From Candidatus Contubernalis alkalaceticus (lineage in GTDB: Bacteria > Bacillota > Dethiobacteria > SKNC01), in the NCBI RefSeq assembly GCF_022558445.1, contig NZ_CP054699.1:948001-1012000 (forward strand): a stretch of 64,000 nt of DNA, written 5' to 3'. Below the pieces are notes generated by a model, which saw only the letters and a program-made list of their open reading frames with translations, was not told the origin of the DNA and made no database searches. Within the stretch, counting starts at the first letter, position 1. Each line of letters begins with the position of its first letter. The position numbers and the translations under genes are program-made. Positions 26,622-35,964 of this stretch are shown in pieces.

Positions 26622-27077
26622 TTAAACCAGGTCTTTTATCAGTGCAACTTCTTCGCAGTTGGGAAAAAGAGGGCAATTGATACATTCTGTCCATACTTTT
26701 TGAGGCAGCTTTTCTTTTTCAATGGGTGTAAAACCACATTTTTTAAAAAAATCAGGCTGGTAGGTTAGGGTAAATAATTTTTCTATGGCCAATTCCCTGC
26801 AAACCAGAGTTAACTTTTCCACCAGTTTTTGGCCTAATCCTTGTCCAACATAGTTGGGGTGTATGGCCAGGGAGCATATTTCCGCCAGGTCTTTCCAAAG
26901 GACATGCAGTGCTCCAACACCGATAATAATATCGTCTTTTTCAATTACCATGTACTCTCTAATTCTTTGGTATATGAAGGGGATGGTCCGGGGCAGCATG
27001 AGATTTTGATCAGCGTAGTCGTTAATCAATGAGGCTATGCTCTCCACGTCGGACATTTTTGCATTTCGAAAAATCAT
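26622..27077 (-). CDS. GNAT acetyltransferase, ArgA-like (N-acetylglutamate synthase type)
   Basis: A 151-residue GNAT enzyme with acetyl-CoA loop SLAIHPNYVGQGLGQKLV and a cysteine-rich tail with CINCPLFPNCEE. This short form with the C-x2-C-P tail is the type annotated as amino-acid N-acetyltransferase in arginine synthesis of several Bacillota and actinobacteria. No arg genes are near, so the substrate is inferred. The ATG has AGGAGG upstream on the minus strand. Confidence 0.85.
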   Translation of the reverse strand: MIFRNAKMSDVESIASLINDYADQNLMLPRTIPFIYQRIREYMVIEKDDIIIGVGALHVLWKDLAEICSLAIHPNYVGQGLGQKLVEKLTLVCRELAIEKLFTLTYQPDFFKKCGFTPIEKEKLPQKVWTECINCPLFPNCEEVALIKDLV

Positions 27078-27363
27078 TTTGTATGTTCCTCCTTAAAACT
27101 ATAAAACTTTTTCTTATACTAAAACAATGTTTTGGGGTAAGGTTTAATAGATTTATAATATTTCGATTTCTATCCTGGTTATCCCTTCAAGCATTGCAAT
27201 AAAATGACCTTTAATTACTTCAGAAAGTTACAGCATTTTTATTATTATAATTTAAATATTTTTCTTTTAATTTAGAAAAGAAGTCTAAACATTAAAGGAT
27301 TATCGGAAGTAAAGATATAAATTATTAATACCAGTTAACTATAGTATGAAATGGGGTAATGAT
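27078..27363. other. Intergenic region between divergent genes
   Basis: About 285 bases of AT-rich DNA holding the upstream regions of the leftward acetyltransferase and the rightward CPBP protease. I see no convincing promoter, RNA or repeat. Confidence 0.5.
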
Positions 27364-28326
27364 GTGTCTTGGGAAAATCAAAATAGTAATTCTGAAAATT
27401 TTGCTGCTGGAGAGGGGCCGGCCCCAACTACTGCTTCCGGAATCCGCCTGATTTTGGCGGTGATGATTTTATTTGTAACCCTGGGGTCTATTGCTCAGAT
27501 GATTCACGTTGAGATGGGGATGATGGTAATTCAGTGGGTTATAATCCTCCCTGCAGCGCTTATGTACTGGCGGCGGTATAAAGTTAAGCCCTCAGTTTTT
27601 GGGCGGTTACAATTATTTAATGCAGGGTTTATTCCTTTGATTTTCTTTCTAGCTTTATGTACCTGGATCATAAATATTGTAATTGCAGCCGGCCTGGTTA
27701 CTTTTTTAATGGAATTTGGGTTTGAGCCTATTGAAACAATAGCTATTCCAACTACAGTGAGGGAACTTATAATATATTATGTGGTTATTGTTTTTTCTGC
27801 GGGTGTTTGTGAAGAAGTATTGTTTCGGGGAGCTTTGATGCCCTCTATAGAAAGGCAGGGATATGTGCCTGCACTGGTGTTCAGTGCTTTTCTTTTTGCA
27901 TTAATGCATATGTCCTTTCTAAGTTTGATCGGCACATTCTTTTTAGGAATTACCATTGGTTTGGTGGTAATAAAAACCGGTTCATTGTTGGCAGGGGTAT
28001 TTTACCATATGCTTAATAATTTTTTTGCAGTAACTTACTTATATATTTATGGAATTTCCAACGTTGAGGCCACAGCTGAACCTTCTAACTTACTGGGATT
28101 GCTGGTTTTTGCCCTTCCGGCTGCAGCGGGCATGGTGATTTGTCTTTTAAAAATACAGAAAAAGTCCATCGTCTCACCCCTATTAAATAACAAAGAGGGG
28201 TGGTTTCCAAGGGGATGGTTTTCCTGGCCTATGGTATGTATTATTCTAATTTTCCTATTGGCTGCGGCCTTGGAAATGCTCATGGGTTTTGGATTTTTAT
28301 CAGATTATGTTTACTATTCATCGTAA
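27364..28326 (+). CDS. CPBP-family intramembrane metalloprotease
   Basis: Membrane protein with about eight hydrophobic segments. The CPBP (Abi) motifs are GVCEEVLFRGAL (Glu-Glu and Arg) and a second FALMHMS histidine, then FYHMLNNFF with the last histidine and asparagine. These are the residues of type II CAAX prenyl endopeptidase relatives. GTG 27364 follows GGGGT by six bases; ATG 27346 has no ribosome binding site. The gene lies alone and converges on the histidine kinase gene. Confidence 0.9.
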   Translation: MSWENQNSNSENFAAGEGPAPTTASGIRLILAVMILFVTLGSIAQMIHVEMGMMVIQWVIILPAALMYWRRYKVKPSVFGRLQLFNAGFIPLIFFLALCTWIINIVIAAGLVTFLMEFGFEPIETIAIPTTVRELIIYYVVIVFSAGVCEEVLFRGALMPSIERQGYVPALVFSAFLFALMHMSFLSLIGTFFLGITIGLVVIKTGSLLAGVFYHMLNNFFAVTYLYIYGISNVEATAEPSNLLGLLVFALPAAAGMVICLLKIQKKSIVSPLLNNKEGWFPRGWFSWPMVCIILIFLLAAALEMLMGFGFLSDYVYYSS

Positions 28327-28443
28327 TCTTCTTCGTTTTCCATTTCCTTCTTAAATGCTGCTTATTTCATCCCGCTGGGCACTGGTTAAATAATTAGCTG
28401 CCTCATCAAAATCTGTTTTAGGATAGGCAATTGTTGTTAATAA

Positions 28444-29970
28444 TTACTCTGCGGGGGCTTCAGCTTTTACAACGAAACCTTCATCAGGCAGGTTCTCCAC
28501 CTGGAGGAAGCCATTTAAGTTTTCTATCCTTCGGCGCATACCTGTTATCCCCAAACCGTGCTTTAGTTGACCAGAGTCACTGCCTTTGCCGTTATCAGAA
28601 ATGGTCAGCTGTACTTTGCTCTTTTCGAACTTGAGGGATACTCTTATGGTTTTAACATTTCCATGACATAATGAGTTGGTCATGGCTTCCCGGCAGATTT
28701 CCGCAAAAGCATGATCCACGGGCAGGGGAAGGGGGGTATTGGAAATAGAAGTTTCTATCTGTATGCCTATGTTGGTAAAAAGTGAAGAAAGAACTTCTAT
28801 GGTATCCCTTAGGGTAAGAGGGTCCTTGGGGAGCCGTTCTTCCCAATTTTTACCAAGAAGGGGTTCAACTGATTTTATGAAGAACATCGCTTTTTCAGGA
28901 TTGTTATCTATTTCAGAAAGGGCAGCTTCTGCTCCCATTAGTATCACTGAAAGCTGATTACCCAGGTGGTCGTGAGCAGATTGTGTAATGCTCTTGCGTT
29001 CGTTGACCACAGCTATTTGGGCTATTTGGAGAATTAGTTTTTTGATTTTTTGGTTAGCTGAGTCGATTTCTGTATTGACCTTTTCCATTTGTTGAGCCAG
29101 TTCAACGTAGGGGGTTACATCTTGAAAAACTACGGTAAAGGTTTCTTTTTTTCTTTTTACAATACGATGGGAGGACATTTTTAATACGGCTTTGCTCTCC
29201 TGATTTAATACAATTTCGACAGGCAGATCATCAGGTACTGCTAATTCATTTCCCTCCCCAGAGGCAGATAGGTGGTCCAATAAATATTTTTGCCACCTTG
29301 TCCAATCATGACAATCATCAGGCACACCAATTTTTTTACTCAGTTTTAAAAACGATTTGTTTTGTTCTTCGATCCATTTTTTATCGTCCACCAAAACAGC
29401 AGCTTCTTCTAAATTATCAAATATCTCCCGTAGGGCCAGGGGAGTGAAATTGCTGGTTGTATATCTCAACAGTTTGCTAAAATATGAGGCGGATTCAACG
29501 AAGGCCAGAAGGCAGGCAGCAAAAAAAGATAGGGTAAAAGCTGATAAACCGGAGTTATCGCCTATGAAAACGGTAATTAAAAAGGCAGAACAGGTTGAGC
29601 AGGTGAAAGCGTTGATCTGGTAAGGGGTTGATAATATTTTTTTATCATTTTTTCTTTTTTTTGGGTCAACCTTAATAATCCAAAAAAGGGCGAAAGCAGG
29701 CAGAAGAGCCAAATATTTTATTTGGCCCGGGACTGGGAGAAATGTTCCTTCCCAGACCATGTTATGGACAAAGGCATTTTCTATTAGCTTTCCGCTGACA
29801 GCTAGAAATAAGGATATTCGCAGGGCCAGGGCAGAATAGAAAGCGTCATCTTTCACTAAAGAAATTTGGGCTAAAAAAGCTGTGGAGGACATGGATAGGA
29901 TGCCGGAAGAAAGTGCAAGAAAAGCCATGGTCACCCGAAGCGCAGGTGGGAGAAGGTAATAATTGATCAA
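28444..29970 (-). CDS. Membrane histidine kinase (HisKA_3-like) of the 7TM operon
   Basis: About 508 residues. The N-terminal third has several membrane segments; a PAS-like segment (EEAAVLVDDKKWIEEQNKSF) follows at about 190-300, then a DHp helix with the phospho-acceptor SAHDHLGNQLSVIL and a HATPase domain with EICREAMTNSLCHGN, SDNGKG and HGLGITGMRRRI. It is an intact NarX/DegS-type kinase. The TTG start at 29970 overlaps the stop of the upstream sensor (ATTGA) and has AAGGAGG eight bases upstream. It is the last gene of a three-gene leftward operon and probably phosphorylates the regulator encoded first. Confidence 0.88.
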   Translation of the reverse strand: MINYYLLPPALRVTMAFLALSSGILSMSSTAFLAQISLVKDDAFYSALALRISLFLAVSGKLIENAFVHNMVWEGTFLPVPGQIKYLALLPAFALFWIIKVDPKKRKNDKKILSTPYQINAFTCSTCSAFLITVFIGDNSGLSAFTLSFFAACLLAFVESASYFSKLLRYTTSNFTPLALREIFDNLEEAAVLVDDKKWIEEQNKSFLKLSKKIGVPDDCHDWTRWQKYLLDHLSASGEGNELAVPDDLPVEIVLNQESKAVLKMSSHRIVKRKKETFTVVFQDVTPYVELAQQMEKVNTEIDSANQKIKKLILQIAQIAVVNERKSITQSAHDHLGNQLSVILMGAEAALSEIDNNPEKAMFFIKSVEPLLGKNWEERLPKDPLTLRDTIEVLSSLFTNIGIQIETSISNTPLPLPVDHAFAEICREAMTNSLCHGNVKTIRVSLKFEKSKVQLTISDNGKGSDSGQLKHGLGITGMRRRIENLNGFLQVENLPDEGFVVKAEAPAE

Positions 29971-32786
29971 TTCTTGCACCTCCTTGGGGAATGACGGCTG
30001 TCTTCTTTTTGTTCAGGGCACCCGGGGAATATCAGGTGAAGAGCGGTAATTTCTTCTTTGGACCCTGCCCTTTGATTATCATGAAATCGCATGACTCCGG
30101 AGGCGCTTTGAATTTCTTTGAGGATCAGCAGTAGTATAGGGGAGGGAAGGGTGATGCCCGAAGGCATTAATATGGTAAGGGTAAGTTCTTCAGCTGATGA
30201 TGTGTAACGGATTAACCAATGGTTATTTTGTTCCTTTAATAAGTTTTTTGGGACTAGAAATTCTTCACAATAATCTTGGAGAGAGAAAAAAATGATATAT
30301 AGAATCTGATACATTGCTTTGATTTCATTAATCTGTGCCTGTGCCTTTCCAAAAGTAAATAATTCAGCTTTTATGCCGCAGGTTTGAAGCTGATTAACTA
30401 TGGCTTTTAAAAAAGAGGCCGCTGATTCGTGGTTCATAGAAATACGCTGCATACTGTATAGATAAAGTCTTAGAAGCTGGTGGCAGTAAAAGGACTTGAA
30501 TTTGATTTTTTGTAATGATGACCTTTTCGCCTGCAGGCCTGTACCAGTTGAAAGTGTATTGATTTCGGATTTTATTTCGTTTAGAGTTTTCGACATTAAT
30601 GTATCCAGGCCGGAGGTAAAGGCTTTCCGTTCTTTTGCTGCTGTTGTTGTTTCCGTCAGGGACAGCTCTCCTTCAAGGATATTTTTTATTCGCTCTAATT
30701 GTTGTTTTCGATCCCATAGGCTCATCAGCATTTGTCGGTATTTGCTGACATCGGACAAAACAAAAGCGTAGTTGGCACCAACCTTAAATACCATAGTTCT
30801 TAAAAACATTTTTTTCCCTTGAAGGGGGTTCTTTTCTGGTTCAGGTATAAATTCTTTAATTTTTTCCCAGGGAAGTTCTTCGCCCCTTTGGAAATTTATC
30901 AAATATTCAAGGCCCTCCCTGGTAAAACTGCCGGGACTTCCAAAACATCGAACAAAGGATCGGCTTGACCAGTTGATTAACCCATTGATGTTTACCACCG
31001 CAGCCATAACTCCTGAATCCCGGAGGAAGGGTTCCAGTCCTGTTTCCGGTTCAAGGAATCGATTATTTACTGCCCCAGTTATAAAAGTCAGAGATACCAG
31101 TCCGATTAGTTGTGGCGTATCAAACCATATATTGGGATGAGGGATTCCTAGTTTCTTCAGAGGAAAGATATATAATAAATTAATTAAAAATGCAGTAACC
31201 GTCCCGAGTACTACGTACAGCACTTGTCTCCTGGCATGGGGAGATTTACCCATGGAAAGGAGGAAAAAAATCATGCCTGTAGTTACTAGAATGGTGATAT
31301 AAGTGATGACAACATAAAAAGGTAAACCATATGTATAGTTATTGTACCAGAAGTATTTGCTGTGGTCGAAGGCAAAGACCTGCTCATGTAAGGAGTTTGA
31401 ACCCACCAGGATAAACAGGCATAATCCCAGGGATACAGTCATTATTATAGATTTTGTTGAGGGGAATCGTTCTTTGTAATAGGTATAACCGACAGCCCAG
31501 AAGGCGGGGCCCAGCATAATGATTCCCAGGTATTCAGCATACCAAAAAGAAACAATTATAGTATCTGTAAATAAGAAATATTTTAAAAAGCGAAGGAAGA
31601 GCCACCAGATAAGGCAGAGCTGTAGAAACATAAATGACTTCAGGGCAGGACTCTTTTTAGCTCGCAAAAACAGGAGAGTGTTGGCTAAAATCATGCACAG
31701 TATACACAGGGCAGCAAAAAGACTCTTTTGGTAAACTGTAACTGTCCCCGGTCTTTTTTCCACGATTCTGCGCCAGTTCCCTTTAAAAGAGGCACTGGTA
31801 TTTTCCCAGGTTTCAAAATTATTAACAGAAGCTGCTTTTTGGTATATTTCAGCTGGGAGCAAATTGCCCAGCACATTATCCTCAACTAATTCAGGATGAA
31901 TAGGGAAAAAGCCATTAAGGGCTAGAATCGTCTGCCCCTGAGAGTTGAAAAGGTATTCCTTAAGTTTTAATATATCTTTTAGGTTTTCCTGATCCCGGTT
32001 TCCATTAAATAATAAAATAGAGCTGCCGGATACCAGGGTTCCATCCATGGGTACCACAATTTCAAATATTTCTCCCCCAGGAGCATTCTTTATGTTAAGG
32101 GCGTGATAGTCCCACATTATGCTAACGGGATGAGCATTCCAATTCTCCACATTGCTTACATTGGATACAGATAACAGATCATTTTTCTTAAGACCCCTGA
32201 AAAAGTTAAAAGCTGGGGTTAGATTGCCCTCATCTCCTCCCAAAGCTATGGCGCAGGCCAAAACGGCTGCTTTACCGGCAGGAAGGTCTGTGTTGGGTAT
32301 GATTACCGGAAGCCTGCTGTCACCAAGTTCTTTCCAGGTGAAGGGGATTTTTTCGATGAAATTTCGGTTGATCAAAAATACAATGCAGCTTTGGTAAACC
32401 ACAGAATCTCTCTCATCATATTCCCAGGCAGAGGAAGGCAAAAAATCATTTGTTGATGCTTTATCAGTCAGGTTAAGTTTATCTGCTGAGGCAGCCTGTT
32501 CTATGGATACCATGGCCGCATCATATGAGGGGAAAAGTTTCTGCCGCTGTAGAGTTTGTAAAAAATCCCGGGAGCTTAGAGAATTTACGGATAAGCCCAG
32601 GCCAATTTCCAGGGCAGTCTGTTGAAGTGCTTCTTCTATGTTTCCTATAAAGGGATCTAAAATAAAAATTTCCAGTTGTGAGTAGGTTTCTTCGTTTTTT
32701 GCAAGAGATATAGGCACCATGCAGAATATCAATAAAACCATTCCTATGATAAACAAAACTACGCCTTTTCCCCCTAATTTAACCAC
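29967..32786 (-). CDS. Solute-binding domain fused to 7TM sensor with degenerate kinase region
   Basis: A 939-residue membrane protein with four parts. After a signal/anchor segment, residues about 30-330 form a type 2 solute-binding domain like ferric-iron ABC binding proteins (VVYQSCIVFLINRNFI, FTWKELGDSRLPVIIPNTD, GKAAVLACAIALGG). Residues about 355-585 are a histidine-kinase N-terminal 7TM region. A PAS-like domain follows, then coiled coil (ERIKNILEGELSLTE) and a kinase-like tail lacking the DHp histidine and the N and G boxes of HATPase. It is probably a ligand receptor that works through the separate kinase encoded next. GTG start; 11 bases after the response regulator gene. Confidence 0.8.
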   Translation of the reverse strand: MVKLGGKGVVLFIIGMVLLIFCMVPISLAKNEETYSQLEIFILDPFIGNIEEALQQTALEIGLGLSVNSLSSRDFLQTLQRQKLFPSYDAAMVSIEQAASADKLNLTDKASTNDFLPSSAWEYDERDSVVYQSCIVFLINRNFIEKIPFTWKELGDSRLPVIIPNTDLPAGKAAVLACAIALGGDEGNLTPAFNFFRGLKKNDLLSVSNVSNVENWNAHPVSIMWDYHALNIKNAPGGEIFEIVVPMDGTLVSGSSILLFNGNRDQENLKDILKLKEYLFNSQGQTILALNGFFPIHPELVEDNVLGNLLPAEIYQKAASVNNFETWENTSASFKGNWRRIVEKRPGTVTVYQKSLFAALCILCMILANTLLFLRAKKSPALKSFMFLQLCLIWWLFLRFLKYFLFTDTIIVSFWYAEYLGIIMLGPAFWAVGYTYYKERFPSTKSIIMTVSLGLCLFILVGSNSLHEQVFAFDHSKYFWYNNYTYGLPFYVVITYITILVTTGMIFFLLSMGKSPHARRQVLYVVLGTVTAFLINLLYIFPLKKLGIPHPNIWFDTPQLIGLVSLTFITGAVNNRFLEPETGLEPFLRDSGVMAAVVNINGLINWSSRSFVRCFGSPGSFTREGLEYLINFQRGEELPWEKIKEFIPEPEKNPLQGKKMFLRTMVFKVGANYAFVLSDVSKYRQMLMSLWDRKQQLERIKNILEGELSLTETTTAAKERKAFTSGLDTLMSKTLNEIKSEINTLSTGTGLQAKRSSLQKIKFKSFYCHQLLRLYLYSMQRISMNHESAASFLKAIVNQLQTCGIKAELFTFGKAQAQINEIKAMYQILYIIFFSLQDYCEEFLVPKNLLKEQNNHWLIRYTSSAEELTLTILMPSGITLPSPILLLILKEIQSASGVMRFHDNQRAGSKEEITALHLIFPGCPEQKEDSRHSPRRCKN

Positions 32787-32797
32787 TTTGTTCCCAC

Positions 32798-33460
32798 CTA
32801 TCTGATGATTCTGTTTCTCAAAGCATAAGCAATCAACTGCACTCTGTCAGAAAAACCCAGGCGTATCATCATCCTGGAAATATAATTATAAACAGTCCCG
32901 GTGGATAAGTAGAGATTTTTGGCTATGCCAGCAGTGGTGGTGCCTACGGCAATTAGTCTTAATATTTCTAATTCAGTCTTATTAAAGGGAACGTCATGTT
33001 CTTCTGATAATATATCTTCGGATTTATCACTTGGTGGTTCTACCTGGGCGTATTTTTCTGATATGGCTCGGAAGGAATTTCGATCAAAAACTTTAAGGCC
33101 CTGACAGGTATCGGTAATTGCACGGTATAGTTCATTTATATTTGAATTTTTTACAATATACCCGTCAATTCCAGCCTTGATTGCCTGGGATACGTTTTCG
33201 CCATCATCAAAGTTGGTAAGTATTAAAACTTTGATGTCTGGAAAGCGTTTTTTAATTATTTTTGTAGCCTCTACGCCATCACATATATCCATTTTAATAT
33301 CCATAATGATTATATCAGGCTGGAAAGACTCACAAAGTTCTACGGCTTCAAGTCCATGGGAAGCTGTTCCCAGCACGTTAAAATCACCGTTTATTCCCAG
33401 GGAATGAGCAAGCATTTCACAAAACATGGGTTGGTCATCGGCAATTATTATGTTTATCAT
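32798..33460 (-). CDS. Response regulator, NarL/FixJ (LuxR HTH) family
   Basis: A 220-residue two-domain regulator. The receiver has IIADDQPMF (acidic pair) and phospho-acceptor Asp in IIIMDIKMD (about residue 54), then VLILTNFDD and the lysine in YIVKNS. The C-terminal helix-turn-helix is NKTELEILRLIAVGTTTAGIAKNLYLSTGTVYNYI. It heads the leftward operon with the solute-binding-7TM sensor and the kinase. The minus-strand ribosome binding site AGGAAGGAG is well placed. The palindromes in the upstream gap are candidate operators. Confidence 0.94.
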   Translation of the reverse strand: MINIIIADDQPMFCEMLAHSLGINGDFNVLGTASHGLEAVELCESFQPDIIIMDIKMDICDGVEATKIIKKRFPDIKVLILTNFDDGENVSQAIKAGIDGYIVKNSNINELYRAITDTCQGLKVFDRNSFRAISEKYAQVEPPSDKSEDILSEEHDVPFNKTELEILRLIAVGTTTAGIAKNLYLSTGTVYNYISRMMIRLGFSDRVQLIAYALRNRIIR

Positions 33461-33887
33461 TTATGAATCTCCTTCCTAAAAGGGTTTCATGAAGGTTATC
33501 ACTTTTTAAAGAGAACTTTCTTTAATAATTAAACGTCTGTGGTTTTTTTACCTGCTTGTTTGCTGTCCAATGGAAAATATCTCTTAATAAAATGAAATAT
33601 ATCACTTTCTTTGGCTGAAATAATTTCAGATTTTAATTTTAGGTGATTAAAACCTCTTTATAATTTTAATAATCACACTAAATAATGATTAAAAAATCAA
33701 TGAGATTTCTCAATTGTTCAATGCAGCCGGTATTACTATACTGTAATTATAAGAATATTTAGGGAGGTGATCACATAACCCTTAGGGGTTATAATATTAA
33801 ACCTTCCTGATTAATTCAGGTTGTCAAGGATGTAGTGCATCAATTAGTTTGTTTAAACTTATAAAATATGAGGGAGAGGTGAAGATT
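33461..33887. other. Divergent regulatory region
   Basis: A 427-base gap between the leftward sensor operon and the rightward PH-like gene. It contains a CTGAAA-TAA-TTTCAG hairpin (33615-33629), a GTGATTA/TAATCAC inverted repeat (33643-33649, 33670-33676), a strong promoter (33714-33742), and in the leader an isolated AGGGAGGTGATC with a TAACCC/GGGTTA hairpin behind it. The palindromes may be operators for the response regulator; this is not shown. Confidence 0.5.
33714..33742 (+). promoter_or_regulatory. Sigma-A-type promoter
   Basis: TTGTTC (33714-33719), a 17-base spacer and TATACT (33737-33742), directed at the PH-like gene about 145 bases downstream. Confidence 0.7.
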
Positions 33888-34244
33888 ATGGCAAAATGCA
33901 AATATCCGTTGGACGCTGATGAAACTGAACTGGGAACATGGACTACCAATATTATTTTAACAGACATTGGACGATTCGTTGGAGATTTAACTATTACCAA
34001 TAAAAAGTTAATTTATTTGTCAAAATTTGATATGTCCTTGAAAGCTATTGCCAATAAAGCATTATTTTATGGGATAGATCAGGAGCAGTACCTGGTTTTG
34101 CCCCGGGAACGAATAAAAAATGTGAAAGCCAAGAAGAGTTTAATTAACAAGCGTGTAATTATTACCCTGGATGATGGCGATGAAATTATTATTGACAATG
34201 GAATGCTTTCAGTGGATAAAATAATGAAGGCTTTGGAAAAATAG
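33888..34244 (+). CDS. Small PH/GRAM-like protein, function unknown
   Basis: A 118-residue soluble protein that looks like a small PH/GRAM-fold domain: beta strands such as GDLTITNKKLIYLS and LVLPRERIKNVKAKKS, VIITLDDGDEIIIDNG, and a C-terminal helix SVDKIMKALEK. I place the start at ATG 33888 because GGGAGAGG lies 8 bases upstream; an ATG at 33849 has no site. It has its own promoter and a leader of about 145 bases. It stands between the sensor operon and the FHA-kinase cluster and may belong to either or to neither. Confidence 0.7.
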   Translation: MAKCKYPLDADETELGTWTTNIILTDIGRFVGDLTITNKKLIYLSKFDMSLKAIANKALFYGIDQEQYLVLPRERIKNVKAKKSLINKRVIITLDDGDEIIIDNGMLSVDKIMKALEK

Positions 34245-34649
34245 CAGCTATTTTAAAATTTCAACGACTGTTCTAAAGTTGATTGATATGTGAGGGATTT
34301 TACGATAATTGTCTAGAACTGATAAATTAATGGAAAATAACCTTTGAGGAGCCATGCGGCCGGTTGGTTTAATTTCTGTCAGAGGCAGGATGCCAAACGG
34401 CTGTTCCCTTTTTTTCGCATACCCAAAAAAATGTTATACATGAAAAACTTCAATAATAAGAAAGCAAAAAAGTCTTTTATAGATAGGGTTTCATGGAAAA
34501 TCACCTTTTAGGGTGATATCGGTGAAAAGATAAAGATTGTATAATTAAAAAGAAAGTTTCATAATTAGTTATCATTTAACAAGTTATAAAAGGAATGCTT
34601 TTTTTTTGAAGAATTAGGATTAAAATAAAAAAAGGGGGGTTTTTTATAA
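34245..34649. other. Intergenic region before the FHA/kinase cluster
   Basis: About 405 bases without a gene. There is an imperfect stem CCGGTTGG/CCAAACGG (34361-34368, 34392-34399) followed by a run of T (about 34409-34415) that may end the PH-like transcript, and an ATCACC/GGTGAT hairpin near 34500. I do not recognise a riboswitch. Confidence 0.45.
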
Positions 34650-35909
34650 ATGAAACCCAGGATTAAGAAGATGCAGGTTCTGTTCATTTTCTTAATAATC
34701 ACTATCCTTTTTTTAACAGTTTCTAGTCCTTTTGTTTTTGCATACTCAAAAAACAGTTATAGTAATGGCACTTCTAAAAATTCTATAATCTATTTTGCCA
34801 CAACGACACCTTGTCCGACACCTTGCCCTGATAAATCTCCTGCTACTAAGCCTCCTGGCGGCACCCGTGTTTCTGGTGTTCAGCTGAATACAAATCAGGT
34901 GGTTCTGACGGTGGGGTCTGAAGAAAAACTTACGGCTAGAATTTTGCCGCAGAATGCTCCCAATCAGAATGTGATTTTTAACTCAGATGACCCATCCATA
35001 GCTTCCGTTGACCAGGATGGAACAGTCAGGGGAGAGAGTGAGGGAAGCACGGAAGTTTCCGTTATCACTGTGGATGGTGGGCATAAAGATACCTGCACAG
35101 TTAATGTGGTGCCGCCTGCTTCAGGTCTTGAGGAATCAGACGACCAATTAAAAGAAATGGAAGAGGAGTACAGGCGAATCCTGGAAGAGAGTAAGAAAGC
35201 TAGAAGTCGTTATGAATTTATGACTCTGGAAACGGAAACACAACAATTTAAATCAAGATATTTTGACTCACAAATGTTTGAAATTGACGTAAAAATTCCA
35301 GATGGACATATAACTGGCTATACCGAAGATATGGAGTGGTATTCCACAAACCCGGAACTGGCTGATGTTATATTTTCCAACAATGAGCTGGCGCAGGTAA
35401 GAATTGAAAAAAATAAGCACGGTACCTTTGCCATATTTGCCCGTTCTAAAAATGACCCTGATAATATCGTAGATTACAAGCCATTTGTAGTAAGAAGTTC
35501 CTGGCGCCCACCGGGCTTTAATAGTGCACATGTAGAACATCCCAATCATACGGAAAGAGACATGGCTGTTTTTCAGAAGTGGTTGGAAAGCCCTGAATAT
35601 GCAGACATAAGGGCAAGGCAAGAGCATGAATTGAGTGCCGCGTACCATATTGCAAAATTCCAGTTTGATGTGGCTAAGGCTTTGGCTCCCAAATCGGCGG
35701 GGGGGATGTACGATGCAGTGAAAGCATGGGAAGAGGGGAAGTATAGAAATGTTTTTAAAGAAACGGTTCTGTCGATTGTTCCCGCTGGAAATTTAATAGA
35801 CACTATCATGAAATACAATTTCGGAGAAGATTATATGTACGAAGAACGATGGGTCCCGGAACAAGGTGAACCATTTAAAGATCCACAGTGGTTTTTTAAC
35901 AGGCCATAA
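34650..35909 (+). CDS. Secreted protein with one bacterial Ig-like (BIG2) domain
   Basis: A 419-residue exported protein with signal peptide (hydrophobic VLFIFLIITILFLTV, cut near VFA-Y). A Cys-Pro linker (PCPTPCP) precedes a BIG2 domain at about 70-155 (VSGVQLNTNQVVLTVGSEEKL, PSIASVDQDGTVRGES, STEVSVITVDG). A coiled-coil helix (DDQLKEMEEEYRRILEESKK) follows, then a second beta-rich region and a helical C-terminal part of no known family. There is no membrane anchor at the end, so it is probably released or held by partners. AAGGGGGG precedes the ATG. It starts the cluster that includes FHA and kinase genes. Confidence 0.75.
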   Translation: MKPRIKKMQVLFIFLIITILFLTVSSPFVFAYSKNSYSNGTSKNSIIYFATTTPCPTPCPDKSPATKPPGGTRVSGVQLNTNQVVLTVGSEEKLTARILPQNAPNQNVIFNSDDPSIASVDQDGTVRGESEGSTEVSVITVDGGHKDTCTVNVVPPASGLEESDDQLKEMEEEYRRILEESKKARSRYEFMTLETETQQFKSRYFDSQMFEIDVKIPDGHITGYTEDMEWYSTNPELADVIFSNNELAQVRIEKNKHGTFAIFARSKNDPDNIVDYKPFVVRSSWRPPGFNSAHVEHPNHTERDMAVFQKWLESPEYADIRARQEHELSAAYHIAKFQFDVAKALAPKSAGGMYDAVKAWEEGKYRNVFKETVLSIVPAGNLIDTIMKYNFGEDYMYEERWVPEQGEPFKDPQWFFNRP

Positions 35910-35964
35910 AACGAATTCTTACAGAAAGTGTTTACGTTCACTTAAATATAAAAGGAGGAAGGGT

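Noticed and set aside
34344-34416. Possible c-di-GMP or other riboswitch before the Ig-like gene
   Set aside because: The conserved cores of known riboswitches are absent; only a simple stem with a T run is seen.
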